This document shows, piece by piece, positions 9,938 through 20,106 of a DNA stretch of 64,000 bases. The DNA is taken from NCBI GenBank assembly GCA_963971405.1, contig OZ020488.1, positions 3,596,001 through 3,660,000 of the forward strand, written 5' to 3'. The first letter of the stretch is position 1. Each line of letters starts with the position of its first letter. Below the pieces are notes generated by a model. The model made no database searches. It was not told the DNA's origin and worked only from the letters and a program-made list of their open reading frames with translations. Both the position numbers and the translations under genes were made by a program. The DNA comes from Psococerastis gibbosa. Its lineage: Eukaryota > Arthropoda > Insecta > Psocodea > Psocidae.

Positions 9938-11290
9938 CGTAGAGATGCTGCCGTTGGATGGGAAACATGGTGGCTCCCGGCTGCTCATAGGACACACTAC
10001 GGCTTGCCCGGCCCGGCGGCACTCCCACCCGATCATGTATACAATAGCAGAGTCGCCAGTGAACGGCTGTTTTTTAACGGGGAGGCGGTGGGCATACTCG
10101 ACAACGTATTTGCCATTTTTAGGGAGGCAGTAGCTGCACCTTTCCTCCGTTTAGGGCGGTGGTCCAACGCCGTCGAGATGATGACAGGGACGACAGCAAA
10201 ATCGTTCGTGTACAACCAGACGGCCACCGTAGAGGGTGGTGAAAACAGACATAAGTCGGCGGCAGCCGATCACGCACGTCGAGCCATGTTATTACGGACA
10301 GCGGCAGAGGAGCTGAAGAAGTTTCTTGGCAGGAGAGATGAGGTATGTAGCCCGGCTGCATACCCGGAACTTCGTGCCCATTGGCATATTTTTACCGAGA
10401 TACTCCGGGGCAACAAAGACAGCGCCACCACCGTGTCTGAGTTCGCGATGCGATTCTATGGTACCCGGAAACCGTCGGAGACCCGATGGGGAGTGGCGCT
10501 CCGAACAGGGTGTAGGGCTTCATTTACCGGATTACGCACACACCCGGCGTCATGGCTCGTCCACGATCTGCGGCAGCCTGAGTTTAAACCCCGTCTTGGG
10601 TCGTCGTCCACAGAATATCAGATGGTGAGAACCGACCCAGGCAACATATTGGCCCAGCGAATAGCAAAAATTTCCGACGATGACGGGTTGGACCTTGAGG
10701 TCAACTGGGAAAGGGGGCTCCTTAAGATTAACATGCTACTAGTCAATAGGGACAACGTGCAGTACCGTACTCATCCAGTTCGTGCCCTACTAGCTAACGT
10801 ACCTTTCCGAGTGAGTGGTCCGGCATTCACGTCCCTCTCCTTCTTGCTGGGGTGGAATCAGGAACTGCTCAATATCCCAATAGACGAGCGCCCCAACTAT
10901 ACTCACGGATGGGGGATTCGACAATTTCTCAACGACTTCCACTTGGGCCACGTAAAATCAGTGACATTGGGGAGGAATTTCTATGAACGGATGGCTACAA
11001 GTGAGTTTACGAATATGTTCCCCGGGTATACTGCCAGGAAGGAACTTGAATATCGTGGGGTTATGGAGAGACCTCTGTACAGGGATAGACCCGTCCCTTG
11101 GTCCACGTTCGGCCCGGTGCCCAAGGCCCGGACGGTGGACAGTCCTGAGGAGAAACAGGATTTTCAAACCACGCCCGACGGTTCGGACACGGCTGCTTCT
11201 GCCCCCCCACCAACTCAGCAGCCGATTCTTGTAGGTGCAGACCCTGCAAAGGTGCACAACGCGTCCCACTTACAGCAGCAGGACGTGTAG
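9938..11290 (+). CDS. Unrecognised protein of about 450 aa, possible endogenous viral sequence
   Basis: The frame is open from inside the flanking gypsy sequence (first ATG at 9911) to a TAG at 11288-11290, so its native start is probably lost. Readable blocks include WSNAVEMMTGTTAKSF, PELRAHWHIFTEILRG, PSETRWGVALRTGCRASF, LTHPASW-like LRTHPASWLVHDL, VRALLANVPFRVSGPAF and YTHGWGIRQFLNDFHLGH. The proline/glutamine-rich tail (APPPTQQPI) looks disordered. I see no RT, integrase, transposase or protease motif, no zinc site and no membrane segment. An uninterrupted frame of this size in a decayed neighbourhood implies recent arrival. A structural protein of an RNA virus is possible, but this is inference from composition and context only. 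Confidence 0.55.
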   Translation, partial: RRDAAVGWETWWLPAAHRTHYGLPGPAALPPDHVYNSRVASERLFFNGEAVGILDNVFAIFREAVAAPFLRLGRWSNAVEMMTGTTAKSFVYNQTATVEGGENRHKSAAADHARRAMLLRTAAEELKKFLGRRDEVCSPAAYPELRAHWHIFTEILRGNKDSATTVSEFAMRFYGTRKPSETRWGVALRTGCRASFTGLRTHPASWLVHDLRQPEFKPRLGSSSTEYQMVRTDPGNILAQRIAKISDDDGLDLEVNWERGLLKINMLLVNRDNVQYRTHPVRALLANVPFRVSGPAFTSLSFLLGWNQELLNIPIDERPNYTHGWGIRQFLNDFHLGHVKSVTLGRNFYERMATSEFTNMFPGYTARKELEYRGVMERPLYRDRPVPWSTFGPVPKARTVDSPEEKQDFQTTPDGSDTAASAPPPTQQPILVGADPAKVHNASHLQQQDV

Positions 11291-11558
11291 ATAGACTTAA
11301 TGATTACCAGAACACGATCCCGGATTGGAGGTGGACCCGGGGTCTGTTTAGGATAAGGGAGAAATACAACTGGGAGCGGAAGAAACCCTGTTCCTGCGGA
11401 ATAAGCGGGTGGAATGCCCCGCTCGACAATTTCAACGCGAATCTACAAAGATATCGCATAGCGAGCAACCACAAGTGTAGGTATTGCACGGTCTGGGGCA
11501 GAGGTCGTCTCGAAGACGCACTGCATCTGATGAGTTCAACCCTTAAGGTAGACCAGGC
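11291..11558 (+). pseudogene. Short frame resembling the C-terminal zinc tail of a non-LTR polymerase
   Basis: A second frame overlapping the end of the preceding gene reads about 90 codons (DWRWTRGLFRIREKYNW, PCSCG, FNANLQRYRIASNHKCRYC, RLEDALHLM). The pattern of CxC, HKCxxC and a following E-D-A-x-H is reminiscent of the end of RNase H-bearing non-LTR polyproteins (compare CRLC...ETAEHILFEC in the minus-strand element at 53718). It runs off the insertion edge. The resemblance is weak; an overlapping viral frame is the alternative. Confidence 0.3.
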
Positions 11559-12202
11559 ACGTATTATCCACAATTTCGTAAGAAAGTACTAGAGGAACTA
11601 CATGTTGGCCACGGAGGCGCAGTAAAAATAAAAGCAATTGCGCGTAGCTACGTATACTGGGAGAAATTTGATTCCGAAATTGAAGCACTATGTCGCAACT
11701 GCAAGGCATGCGCTCTCCATAAAGGTCGTCCGACGACAGTAGATACACATCATTGGAAGCATTCAAAGCAACCATGGGAACGCATACATGCGGATTTTGT
11801 CATTTACGGTACCCGAATTTACTCAATTATTGTTGATGCACATTCCAAGTGGCCTGAAGTGAACTTAGTGCCCAATATGAGTACAAAAACGGTAATTACA
11901 AGGTTCTCTGAGCTATTTTCAAGGTACGGATTACTAGAGTGCCTAGTGACTGACAACCAGTCAACATTCGTATCTCAGGACATGGCGCAAATACCTCGCA
12001 ACACGCCATATTACTATAGCACCTTATCGTAGTGCTGCCAACGGGCTTGCAGAACGGATGGCAGGAGCCCCTAAGCAGTGCCTCCGTACGCTCCAATACA
12101 GTAAAGGAAACCCGGAGGAAAAGGCATTTCTAGCATCGTACAGAAGGGCACCACATACGACTACTAGCTTCAGCCCGGCCTTTGCATTTCTCGACACTAC
12201 GA

Positions 12203-12530
12203 CACAAATGAAATTGTTTTTGATTATTTATGCACAGAAAGAATGATAGCTGACATTTTCACCAAGTCTTTACCTATTCAGAAATATTTCCTTTGTTGCA
12301 ATGAAATCGGTATAGCTAAATGATCTATGTTCTTTTTCTTTTAAATAGATAGTAGAGATCTATATAAAAGTTGGGGGATTTGTGGGAACAAAAATTATTT
12401 TAAAATGTACCGCCAATATTTATTGCAACTGGCGGCATATGCGTGCACAACAGTTGTGACTAAGTTGTAACTTGGAGGAATAAAATATACGATGCGGTGT
12501 CTTTATAACTATCTCATTTATTTAATTAAT
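12203..12530 (+). mobile_element. 3' end of a second copia element, with polypurine tract and LTR start
   Basis: From about 12203 the sequence reads the copia RNase H tail (CTERMIADIFTKSLP, KYFLCCNEIGI). A stop follows, then a purine tract AAAAGTTGGGGGA at 12367-12379 immediately before TGTGGGAAC at 12381, a good LTR start. The LTR extends AT-rich to roughly 12530, but no partner LTR is present. It is joined without visible boundary repeats to gypsy integrase on its left. Confidence 0.65.
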
Positions 12531-12575
12531 TATAATAACCCGTACCTTTAAAGTCGGGCTAGCATTGTTATGGAG

Positions 12576-12870
12576 TTTTATTTCAGGATAATGTACTGTA
12601 CATCCAAACTAGTAAGTTTGATGTTCGACTCCAAGGTTTTTGCTGCACGTACCAAAACGGAGGCGATTGTTAAAGGAGTTATCGCACCATACGCCAAGAA
12701 CGAGCTTTCTCAAGAACTCTCTGAAACGAAGTTTTTGACCGTGATGGTGGACTCTTCGAATCACAAAGAGAAACTGGTGTCAATATTAATCAGATTTTTT
12801 AATCCAAGTGTTGGCATAAGGGTCAAACTTTTAGAATTAAGGGACCTGCCTGTAGCAAGAATTTTGCTCC
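12576..12870 (+). pseudogene. hAT transposase fragment (SCAND3/ZBED-like)
   Basis: A single short frame reads CTSKLVSLMFDSKVFAARTK, VIAPYAKNELSQEL, FLTVMVDSSNHKEKLV and ILIRFFNP. This is the segment around the first catalytic Asp (MVDSSN) of arthropod hAT transposases. There is no N-terminal BED finger and no C-terminal dimerisation region, and similarity ends at about 12870. Confidence 0.7.
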
Positions 12871-13176
12871 ATTGGATTTATCCGCTAGCGTTTTGGATAA
12901 AATCTGTTAATTTCTAATTTATTTCACAAGTTTTTAACTCTTAGAGCCTACCTGTCACTGGTATCGAATTTATTTCTCGTCCAACGTAGCACTTGGGTAC
13001 CTTGGGTACCTAAAGACTTCGCAATTCAATGAAGGACATAGTCTTACTTCACTTCCTAAAGTCTGGTTAGCCTAGGCCTACTTATCGTGAAGGTATTCCT
13101 TATTTTGTGTCGAAATATTGAAAAAATCTCTAGGGAGCAGGCCATGTTTGAATCCGATGTTTTTATTTACAATAAT

Positions 13177-14642
13177 TTCCTTTGTCAGTATGAACTATCG
13201 CCTGTAACCCACGATGAAGTAATGACAGTTATTTCTGGACTAAAAAATTAAAACTCCGCTGGTCCTGATGGTCTATATACAGGCTGCTTAAAAAATGTTG
13301 TGGCTCATATTACTACCTATCTTACACATATAAATCTCCGTTTTTCACAAGGAATATTTCCTTATAAAATGAAAGAAGCAATGCATAAGAAAGGGGATCG
13401 CCGCTCTGCAAAGTCATATCGTCCTATAAGTTTACTCAATGTAACAAGTAAAGTCATCGAAAAACTTATGGCAGCTCGCTTGAACAACTTTTTAACGAAA
13501 CATAATTGGGTAAGTTCAAATCAATTTGGGTTTAGGGCAGGAAAAGGAACAGATTTAGCGTTGATAGAATTTACCCGACCCATATACGATTCTCTAAATA
13601 AAGGCCGTAAAACAGCCAGCTTGTTCTTAGAAATAAGCCGTGCCTTTGATTCTGTCGAACACAATTTGCTCCTAGACATTTTATGGAATGCAGGGGTAAG
13701 AGGAATAGCGTGGGAGTGGTTCAAGAGCTATCTGATCGGGAGGACTCAGAGAGTACGTTTGCAAATTCAAAAAAGTGGAACAGTTGGTTTTGTAGATAGT
13801 GACGCTTTGAAACAACTATGTTCTGTACCACAAGGCTCAATTTTAGGCCCATTATTATTTATTTTATACACTAATCAACTATGCAACTTGCGGCTACATG
13901 GCACGTTGACTAGCTTCGCTGATGACACGGCACTCTGCTACTCTGCAAGGGACTGGAATGAGATACAAAAGTTTATGACTGAGGATTTACAACATCTTAA
14001 CACTTGGTTCCAAATCCATGGCCTTACAATTAATGTCAGTAAAACCTGTTTTCTGCCATACAATCTAAGAACAGGAAGTATAGATGAGCCCCTCGAAGTG
14101 AGATGCCATGCGTATAATTGCGACTTACAAAATCCAAATTGTCAATGCCCAGCTATCACTAAAGCACAAACGACGAAATACCTTGGCGTCCACTTCGACA
14201 GTGATATGAAATGGAGCAGCCACTTAAAATCGATAAACGGAAAATGTCGAAATTTTTTAAGACAACTTTTTTACCTCCGCACGGTCTTACCCAAAAATAC
14301 CTTATTAGAACAATAGACAAAAAATCTAAAACTTTGCGTCTCTCGGTTTATTCCCGCTGCGGCACTTGTTCTTATACAAGACATTGCGAATTTTTTTTCT
14401 CTATCAGTGAGGACATGGTACAGAGACCCAGACCAGCAAATACTAGAAGAATTGAGCACCTTGTAGTACCAAGGGCATACATAGCAAATTTTACCAAATC
14501 CTACCAATATATAGCACCAAAATTATTTTACTTACTTAATATTTGTCCTGGGTCGCTGTCAATAAATAAATTTTCCAAATTCGTCCGGGAATGGCTGATG
14601 AGACGGGAAGAGGTGGAATCTTTATTTGAAATAGTGGACTAG
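13177..14642 (+). pseudogene. Non-LTR reverse transcriptase (CR1/L2/Jockey-like)
   Basis: RT blocks appear in order: SAGPDGLYTGCLK (after a TAA at 13249-13251), SYRPISLLNVTSKVIEKL, SNQFGFRAGKGTDLAL, LFLEISRAFDSVEHNLLL, LCSVPQGSILGPLLF, then the active site SFADDTALCYS near 13914-13946, and TKYLGVHFDSDMKW. The frame ends at a TAG (14314-14316). A shifted frame continues a C-terminal region to 14642 (RPANTRRIEHLVVPRAYI, YFLLNICPGSLSINKF-like). The stop plus frameshift make it inactive. Confidence 0.88.
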
Positions 14643-14815
14643 ACTGTTATGTGTTTACGAGAGATCTGTTATTAATATGTAAGTGTAGTTTAATAAGTTA
14701 AATTAAGTCTAATTGATTTTTTTCTTTTTTCTTTAGTTTTAGAGTAGGGTACATTGTTATAGGTCTTCATGTGGGGCTTTACAATTATTGTATTTAAATT
14801 GTTCTATATTTAATA

Positions 14816-14834
14816 CATTCATTCATTCATTCAT
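14816..14834. repeat. (ATTC)n microsatellite
   Basis: About four and a half ATTC units at the 3' end of the preceding non-LTR element, probably its templated tail. Confidence 0.9.
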
Positions 14835-14860
14835 AACTAGAGGGCCGCGCACTGTCGTCT

Positions 14861-14897
14861 ATGCCTGTTGGAGCCATCGTGGCTCCAACAACGGCAT
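14861..14897 (+). other. Strong hairpin in the 5' UTR of Jockey-like copy 1
   Basis: A perfect 10-bp stem GTTGGAGCCA / TGGCTCCAAC closes a TCG loop (14867-14889). An outer ATGCC / GGCAT pair lies at 14861-14865 and 14893-14897 with small bulges. Such a structure near the RNA 5' end could affect translation or packaging; no function can be shown here. Confidence 0.6.
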
Positions 14898-15402
14898 ACG
14901 GCGCCTGCCTGGTTGGCTCTGTCTCATGCAATGATGAGTGCGGACAGGGCGCTGTAAATATTTACGCGGCAGCCTAACTTCGGGGCGAGCCAATGAGCAT
15001 GCAGAGGGTTGTTTGTGATTAGCTCGCCACTGGTTAGTGTTTTTACACTTATATAATTAGTCGGTTTTCAAATCCATCATCATCATGAATCGAGAGTGAA
15101 CTCTCGTGGTGTGTGGTCGTGCGTCAGCCCAGTGCGGGCGGTTAATTGACTTCTTAGCGCGGTGTATGAGTGTGCCATAGCCCAGTGCGGTGACTCTATT
15201 AAGTGTTCCTAACAAAAATCGGGATTGGGATGCCTACAGCTGGCAGACCAGATCCCAATTTTTGACTTTTAAACTTAACCAAGTGAAGTTTAGTGTAGTG
15301 CAGTGAGGTGCTTAGTTCTTAAGATAGGCGTTAGAAATTTTTGCATCTTAGTGTTAGGTGCCAGTGTGTTGTGAAAGTGGTCTGACTTTACTAAGCGACC
15401 AT

Positions 15403-16871
15403 ATGTCCCCGGACAAGCCCCTCCCCTCTGTTTCGACCCCTCCAAAGGACCCCCCTAAGAAGAAAAGGAAAAGTGCACTTCCCACCCGTGGTGAGTTCAC
15501 TCCATACTACAAGATAAATGGTGTAAAAGGACACAGATATGCCTTCTTAGAAAATAAAAAACTAGCAAATATAGAGTCACATAAACTCCTAAAGAAAATT
15601 GACAGTGTAATAAACCCCCCTAAAGTATCTCCGAGCGAGGCTTTAAACAAATCTCAGTCTGAAAATCTAAATGATAACAGCATAAATATGAATAATATAA
15701 ATATGGAAATAATACCTACGATTCCAACATCAAATAGCTTTGAGCCTCTCTCGAGGATACAAAATCCCGAGTTTACCCCCCCCCCCCTGATGGTCAAGTG
15801 GCGATTAAAATATTACCAATCCATGTCTATTATGGTGCAAAATCAGATAAAAATTCTTACCCTAACCTAGTCCGATTAGTCAGTAAGTTAGAATATAAGG
15901 CCACAATAATAGCTGTAAAATCATCAATGGTGTCAATTCGAGTTGCCACCATTAAGGACTTCAAATCTATGACAAAAATGCTTGAAGAGAATAATTATCA
16001 ATATTACCTTTTCAGAGATCCAGAGCAGATGCCGAAGTTCAAAGTGGTACTCAGAGGTCTGCCGACCGATGCAGACCTCAGTGACATCAGACAAGACCTG
16101 GAAGCCAGGGGCTTTCAGGTCATTGATATTGCCCAACTAAAATCTAGGGGTCCGGCCAAGACCCCATTACCATTGTTTTTGATAACTCTGCCTGAAAATA
16201 CAAAGTCCCCAGATATATTAAATTTAACTTCTTGTGACTATACTCGCTGCTCATACGAACCTTATAAAGGTATTGGCGGAATTCCGCAATGCTTCAATTG
16301 TCAAAACTTCAGTCACTTTTCACACAATTGCCGAATCAACCCACGATGTGTAAAATGCGGTGAACATCACCAAACCAAGGTCTGTCCCAAAGGCCAAAAT
16401 ATAGATAGAACCCAAGTAAGATGTGCAAATTGCCAGGGTAACCACACGGCAAACTCCAAGAATTGTCCTGTCTACAAAACCGCTTCTAAAGCTTTTGATT
16501 TCAGGCGAACAAAGAAAACCTCGCAGAACCAAAGTCCAGACAACAGAAGACAGATGACTATGACTACCCCACCAAAGAATGACAATGTCAACTTCCCGAA
16601 CATAAAGAAGAATAGAACAACGTATGCTACAGCACTTTTGAGCAGAGACTCTTGTCCTAATGGCGTTATTTTTACCAACAGGCCACCTCAACCAGAGACG
16701 AGTAATGACGCACAACCGAATATTTCAGAGCTTCTAAAAACCCTTAATGATGCAATAACTCTTTCACAAAATATCTTACAGGGCAACTTGAGTGTTCAGG
16801 CTGCAGCCAGCGAGGTCGCTAGCATTACAGGTCGCATGCTCAATATGGCTATGAAACTGGCTTATGGGTAA
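15403..16871 (+). pseudogene. Jockey-like ORF1, gag-like nucleic-acid-binding protein, one frameshift
   Basis: Starts at the ATG at 15403 (MSPDKPLPSV). A basic patch PPKKKRKSA looks like a nuclear localisation signal. A run of 12 C (15776-15787) shifts the frame by one base, after which the protein continues from DGQVAIKILPIHVYYG to a TAA at 16869-16871. The C-terminal half has the gag-like RRM region (FKVVLRGLPTDADLSDI, QVIDIAQLKS) and three CCHC knuckles: CFNCQNFSHFSHNC, CVKCGEHHQTKVC and CANCQGNHTANSKNC. Adding one C would restore the frame, so either a mutation or a consensus error explains it. Confidence 0.88.
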
Positions 16872-19545
16872 AGCCAATTTGAGAATAGTGGCCTGGAATG
16901 TTGCAGGTAGCTTGAGGGCTAAAGCCCCTGAATTATTACAATACATACACACCAATGACATAGACATAGTATTACTTTCTGAAACAAAACTCAACATAAG
17001 TACACTCAACTTTCCTGGTTATAAATTCTACTGTAATAATGACAAGTTAGGCATTGCTATCGCAGTTAAAATTTCCATCATACATCATGTAATCACACCC
17101 AAGGTACATAACATGGAAGCCATAGGTATTTGCTTAAATTTCAAAGGCAAGAAAACTGCAGTTTTTTCTATTTATTGTTCATCAAAACTTAAATTTCCAA
17201 AATCAGACATGGACACCTTAATGCATCTCGCCCCGGTGGTTATAGCAGCAGGTGATTACAACGCTCAGCATGTAGAATGGGGATGTTCATCAACAAACCC
17301 GAGGGGCAAGATGTTATTACCATACGTAAATAAAAACATGTACACTTTACACTATCCAGACACTTTCACAAGACACGATCCTGCGGGACGGCTCAGACCA
17401 AGTATAATCGATCTTGCAGTTACTAACAACCTAGACGTAGATATGAATGTATATGTCTCATCCGAGCTAACTTCTGACCATTACCCAATTAATCTGATTA
17501 TGAATGGTGATGTAAGTGTACTCCCAGAGAAGCCAATCTTCAACATCAGCAAAATGGATAAGGCAGCATTCGACACACATCTACAAGATAACCTAGTACT
17601 GAGAGAACTACCAACTACCCAAGAGATTGACCTAGCAGTGGAGACACTCGCAACAACGATAGAGACAGCCATCGAAGCATCATGCCCGAGAGTCGAACCA
17701 ACGAAGCACCGTGACTTCCTTCCTCCCCACATCCTGAACCTTATTAGGAAAAGGAATTCCCTCAAGACTCAGTTCCATAAACGGAAGGAAGTGATAGTGA
17801 AAAGTGAAATAAATAAGTTACAAAAAGAAATAGCCGAACGTATTCGCATCTACAGAGCTGCCAAATGGGTAGAGAAGACGAAATCCCTAAGCCCCAAGGA
17901 TTGCTCCCTATGGAAGCTCACTAGATCGATGCGTAGAGCCTACCAATATATACCACCCTTGAAAGACCCAGATGGTAACATACATCTTTCTCCACAGGAT
18001 AAAGCGAATGTACTGGCAGCATCTGTTGCCTCTACCTTCAGGCCGCATCCAGTTAAAAATCATGTTTTTAATTCCACAGTAATAACAACGGTTCAATTTT
18101 CCACCATGTCGAATCCAGCGAAACATATTAAAGGCACGACCATCATGCAACTTAAACAAATAATCAAAAAGCTAAAAAATGGTAAAGCCCCAGGGCTTGA
18201 TGGGATTACAAATAGAGTAATAAAACTTTTACCAGACGATGCTTTATATTTTCTAGGTCGTATTATCAATTCCTGTATTCTACTCTCGTACTTCCCAACA
18301 GCCTGGAAGCGCGCTAAAGTCATAGTGTTTCCCAAACCTGCAAAGGATCTTACTAACCCAGCTAATTATAGACCGATTAGTTTGCTTTCGAACTTCAGCA
18401 AAATTTTTGAAAGAGTTATTCTAGCGCAACTTATAGATGAAATTGACAAGCATAAATTGATTAGACCTGAGCAGTTTGGTTTTCGCAAAGGGCATAGCAC
18501 CGTTCATGCCATCCTTAGATTAACTGAAACAATTATAAAAGGTTGGAATAAACGTCAGCACACAGGTGCAGTGTTCCTGGACATCGCCAGGGCCTTTGAT
18601 GCTGTTTGGCACGAAGGTTTACTTTACAAACTATTAAAAACCCCAATCAAGGATGGCATGATCAACATTATAAAATCTTATCTCACAAGTAGACGCTTTC
18701 ACGTGAATCTGAATGGCATCCAGTCGCCGGATCACAACATATACGCGGGTGTGCCCCAGGGTAGTATACTAGGGCCAGTCCTATTTACATTATTTATAAA
18801 TGACTTGAAAGTTCCGAAAAACGTTAACATTGGAGTATATGCAGATGACACGGTCATATACGCCCTGAGCACACGTAAAGCGTCAATTGTCAAATCTTTA
18901 AACACGGCACTAGAAGCAGTATTAAAGTGGAGTGATCTCTGGCAAATTCAAATAAACCCGACTAAATCGGAAGCAATTATGTTTTCACAAAGAAAAACCA
19001 GAGATCCCTTCAGGGAATATGGCTATCCCCAACTAGGCTCTTCAAAAATTCCATGGAAAAATCAAGTCAAATACTTAGGTGTCACCCTAGACACAAAGTT
19101 AACTTATAAAAAACACATTAAACAAACCATTGCCAAAGCCAAGGGTGGGTTTAGCCGTATAAGCCCTCTCTTCAGAGGTATCTCCCAACTATCTGTCAGC
19201 AACGGTATACTTATGTATAAAATGCTCATGCGTCCAATATTGACGTACGGATGCCCCATCTGGGCTGGTAGAAGTGGTGAAAGGACTATTGCTCAACTCC
19301 AGAGTGCACAGGGATTCTTTCTCAGACGTGTAGTTCGTGCTCCCCAATATGTCAGCTATAGAGCTGTACATAAGGATTTAGATTTCCCTCCCCTAGAGAC
19401 GTTCATACGCAAGATAACGATCAGCACGTTTGAGAAGGCGGCCCAGTCCTCCTCCCTGCTAATCAAAGAGATTGGTAATTACCCAATGGGTATTAGGAGA
19501 AAGCATTCCCTCCCTAAAGACTTTATATACATCCCTGATGTATAG
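16864..19545 (+). CDS. Jockey-like ORF2, AP endonuclease and reverse transcriptase, 893 aa
   Basis: Nicks the target and reverse-transcribes the element RNA by target-primed reverse transcription. The ATG at 16864 lies inside ATGGGTAA, whose TAA ends ORF1, an arrangement suited to termination-reinitiation. The N-terminal endonuclease reads RIVAWNVAGSL, IVLLSETKL, VIAAGDYNAQHVEWGC, SIIDLAVTNN and SSELTSDHYPINL. RT reads NGKAPGLDGITNRVIKLL, NYRPISLLSNFSKIFE, EQFGFRKGHSTVHAI, VFLDIARAFDAVWHEGL, GVPQGSILGPVLFTLFIND and the catalytic GVYADDTVIYA, then VKYLGVTLDTKL. There is no RNase H domain. The frame is intact from end to end, so this copy may be a source of activity. Confidence 0.94.
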   Translation: MGKANLRIVAWNVAGSLRAKAPELLQYIHTNDIDIVLLSETKLNISTLNFPGYKFYCNNDKLGIAIAVKISIIHHVITPKVHNMEAIGICLNFKGKKTAVFSIYCSSKLKFPKSDMDTLMHLAPVVIAAGDYNAQHVEWGCSSTNPRGKMLLPYVNKNMYTLHYPDTFTRHDPAGRLRPSIIDLAVTNNLDVDMNVYVSSELTSDHYPINLIMNGDVSVLPEKPIFNISKMDKAAFDTHLQDNLVLRELPTTQEIDLAVETLATTIETAIEASCPRVEPTKHRDFLPPHILNLIRKRNSLKTQFHKRKEVIVKSEINKLQKEIAERIRIYRAAKWVEKTKSLSPKDCSLWKLTRSMRRAYQYIPPLKDPDGNIHLSPQDKANVLAASVASTFRPHPVKNHVFNSTVITTVQFSTMSNPAKHIKGTTIMQLKQIIKKLKNGKAPGLDGITNRVIKLLPDDALYFLGRIINSCILLSYFPTAWKRAKVIVFPKPAKDLTNPANYRPISLLSNFSKIFERVILAQLIDEIDKHKLIRPEQFGFRKGHSTVHAILRLTETIIKGWNKRQHTGAVFLDIARAFDAVWHEGLLYKLLKTPIKDGMINIIKSYLTSRRFHVNLNGIQSPDHNIYAGVPQGSILGPVLFTLFINDLKVPKNVNIGVYADDTVIYALSTRKASIVKSLNTALEAVLKWSDLWQIQINPTKSEAIMFSQRKTRDPFREYGYPQLGSSKIPWKNQVKYLGVTLDTKLTYKKHIKQTIAKAKGGFSRISPLFRGISQLSVSNGILMYKMLMRPILTYGCPIWAGRSGERTIAQLQSAQGFFLRRVVRAPQYVSYRAVHKDLDFPPLETFIRKITISTFEKAAQSSSLLIKEIGNYPMGIRRKHSLPKDFIYIPDV

Positions 19546-20106
19546 CCTCCCTTACTCCTTTGTACCACTCTACTAGTTCTCTTATTATCTAAACCTCTGA
19601 TACAAGGCCCTTGCTACAGGGCGTGGTTAATACACACACACATGTCACAAAAGACCCTATAGGTTTCGGTAACACTGAACCTGAGGGCATATTCTTCGGC
19701 GTTGCTGTTTTTTGTTTGTTGCAGGTAAGGCCCTACAGGCACGTACGTGCACACTCAATTAAACCACTTCCACCCTATTACACATATCTTGCTTTTTCCC
19801 TCTTCTCTTTCTACCATTACTCAACTTACTTTACTATATACTATTGTCTTCCTGACTATCTCGAATACTAACATACACTTTATAGATACATGAAGAGCAA
19901 CTCTTCCCTTCAGGCTAAACATTAGGCTAAATACCCTCTTCGATAGGGGTCAACATGCTCAACGAGCAGACCCAAAGGCACCTTCCACTTACAATTTTCG
20001 GGAGAGGGCGTAAGGGTATGGGCCTCGGTCCAATACCCGGTTGGCACTCACCATTTCAGGTACGAGGCAGGGGTACCATTTTTCTCTCTTCTTTCTTTCT
20101 TTCTTT

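Larger units (their letters stand above)
9938..11558 (+). mobile_element. GC-rich 1.6-kb insertion of unknown origin inside gypsy pol
   Basis: The insertion is bounded by ACGTA at 9933-9937 and 11559-11563, a probable 5-bp target duplication. The gypsy frame resumes exactly across it. The composition is clearly richer in G and C than the surroundings and there is no terminal inverted repeat or A-tail. Contents: a frame of about 450 codons, then a short second frame with a cysteine/histidine cluster. Candidates are an endogenised RNA-virus segment or an unfamiliar retroelement; the sequence alone does not decide. Confidence 0.7.
9557..12195 (+). pseudogene. Ty3/gypsy RNase H-integrase region, interrupted
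   Basis: RNase H C-terminus is clear (RLLHYALFLQNF, YRKSEDHGNADFLSRRP). It is followed by the linker and a typical GCVMRGLRTY up to 9937. After the 9938-11558 insertion, integrase resumes: VLEELHVGHGGAVK, then the HHCC zinc site (CRNCKAC) near 11690, then the core with WERIHADFV (first Asp), SIIVDAHSKWPEV and LVTDNQSTFVS (second Asp). Frame errors accumulate after about 12000 and similarity ends near 12195, where copia sequence begins. Removing the insertion leaves one continuous gypsy frame at the junction. Confidence 0.88.
13140..14834 (+). mobile_element. 5'-truncated non-LTR retrotransposon with an ATTC-type tail
   Basis: The element carries RT but no endonuclease, and ends in a microsatellite (ATTC)n at 14816-14834 instead of a poly-A tail. 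A simple-repeat 3' tail is characteristic of CR1/L2-like clades. The 5' edge near 13140 is where RT similarity begins. It abuts the 5' end of the Jockey-like element. Confidence 0.7.
14836..20078 (+). mobile_element. Nearly complete Jockey-like non-LTR retrotransposon (copy 1)
   Basis: The 5' UTR (about 14836-15402) is GC-richer than the flanks and contains a strong hairpin at 14861-14897. It also holds one copy of the unit AATTAGTCGGTTTTCAAATC (from 15056) that is amplified in the second element. ORF1 is gag-like with three zinc knuckles and ORF2 has endonuclease and RT. The two ORFs overlap by eight bases. The 3' UTR runs to about 20078, ending GGGGTACCAT, similar to the GGCCGGTACATC before the A-tail of copy 2. 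I see no A-tail here, so the exact 3' end is uncertain. Confidence 0.85.

Noticed and set aside
10326..11269. Several 60-100 codon frames on both strands inside the GC-rich insertion
   Set aside because: They overlap the 450-codon frame, arise from its GC-rich composition and have no features of their own.
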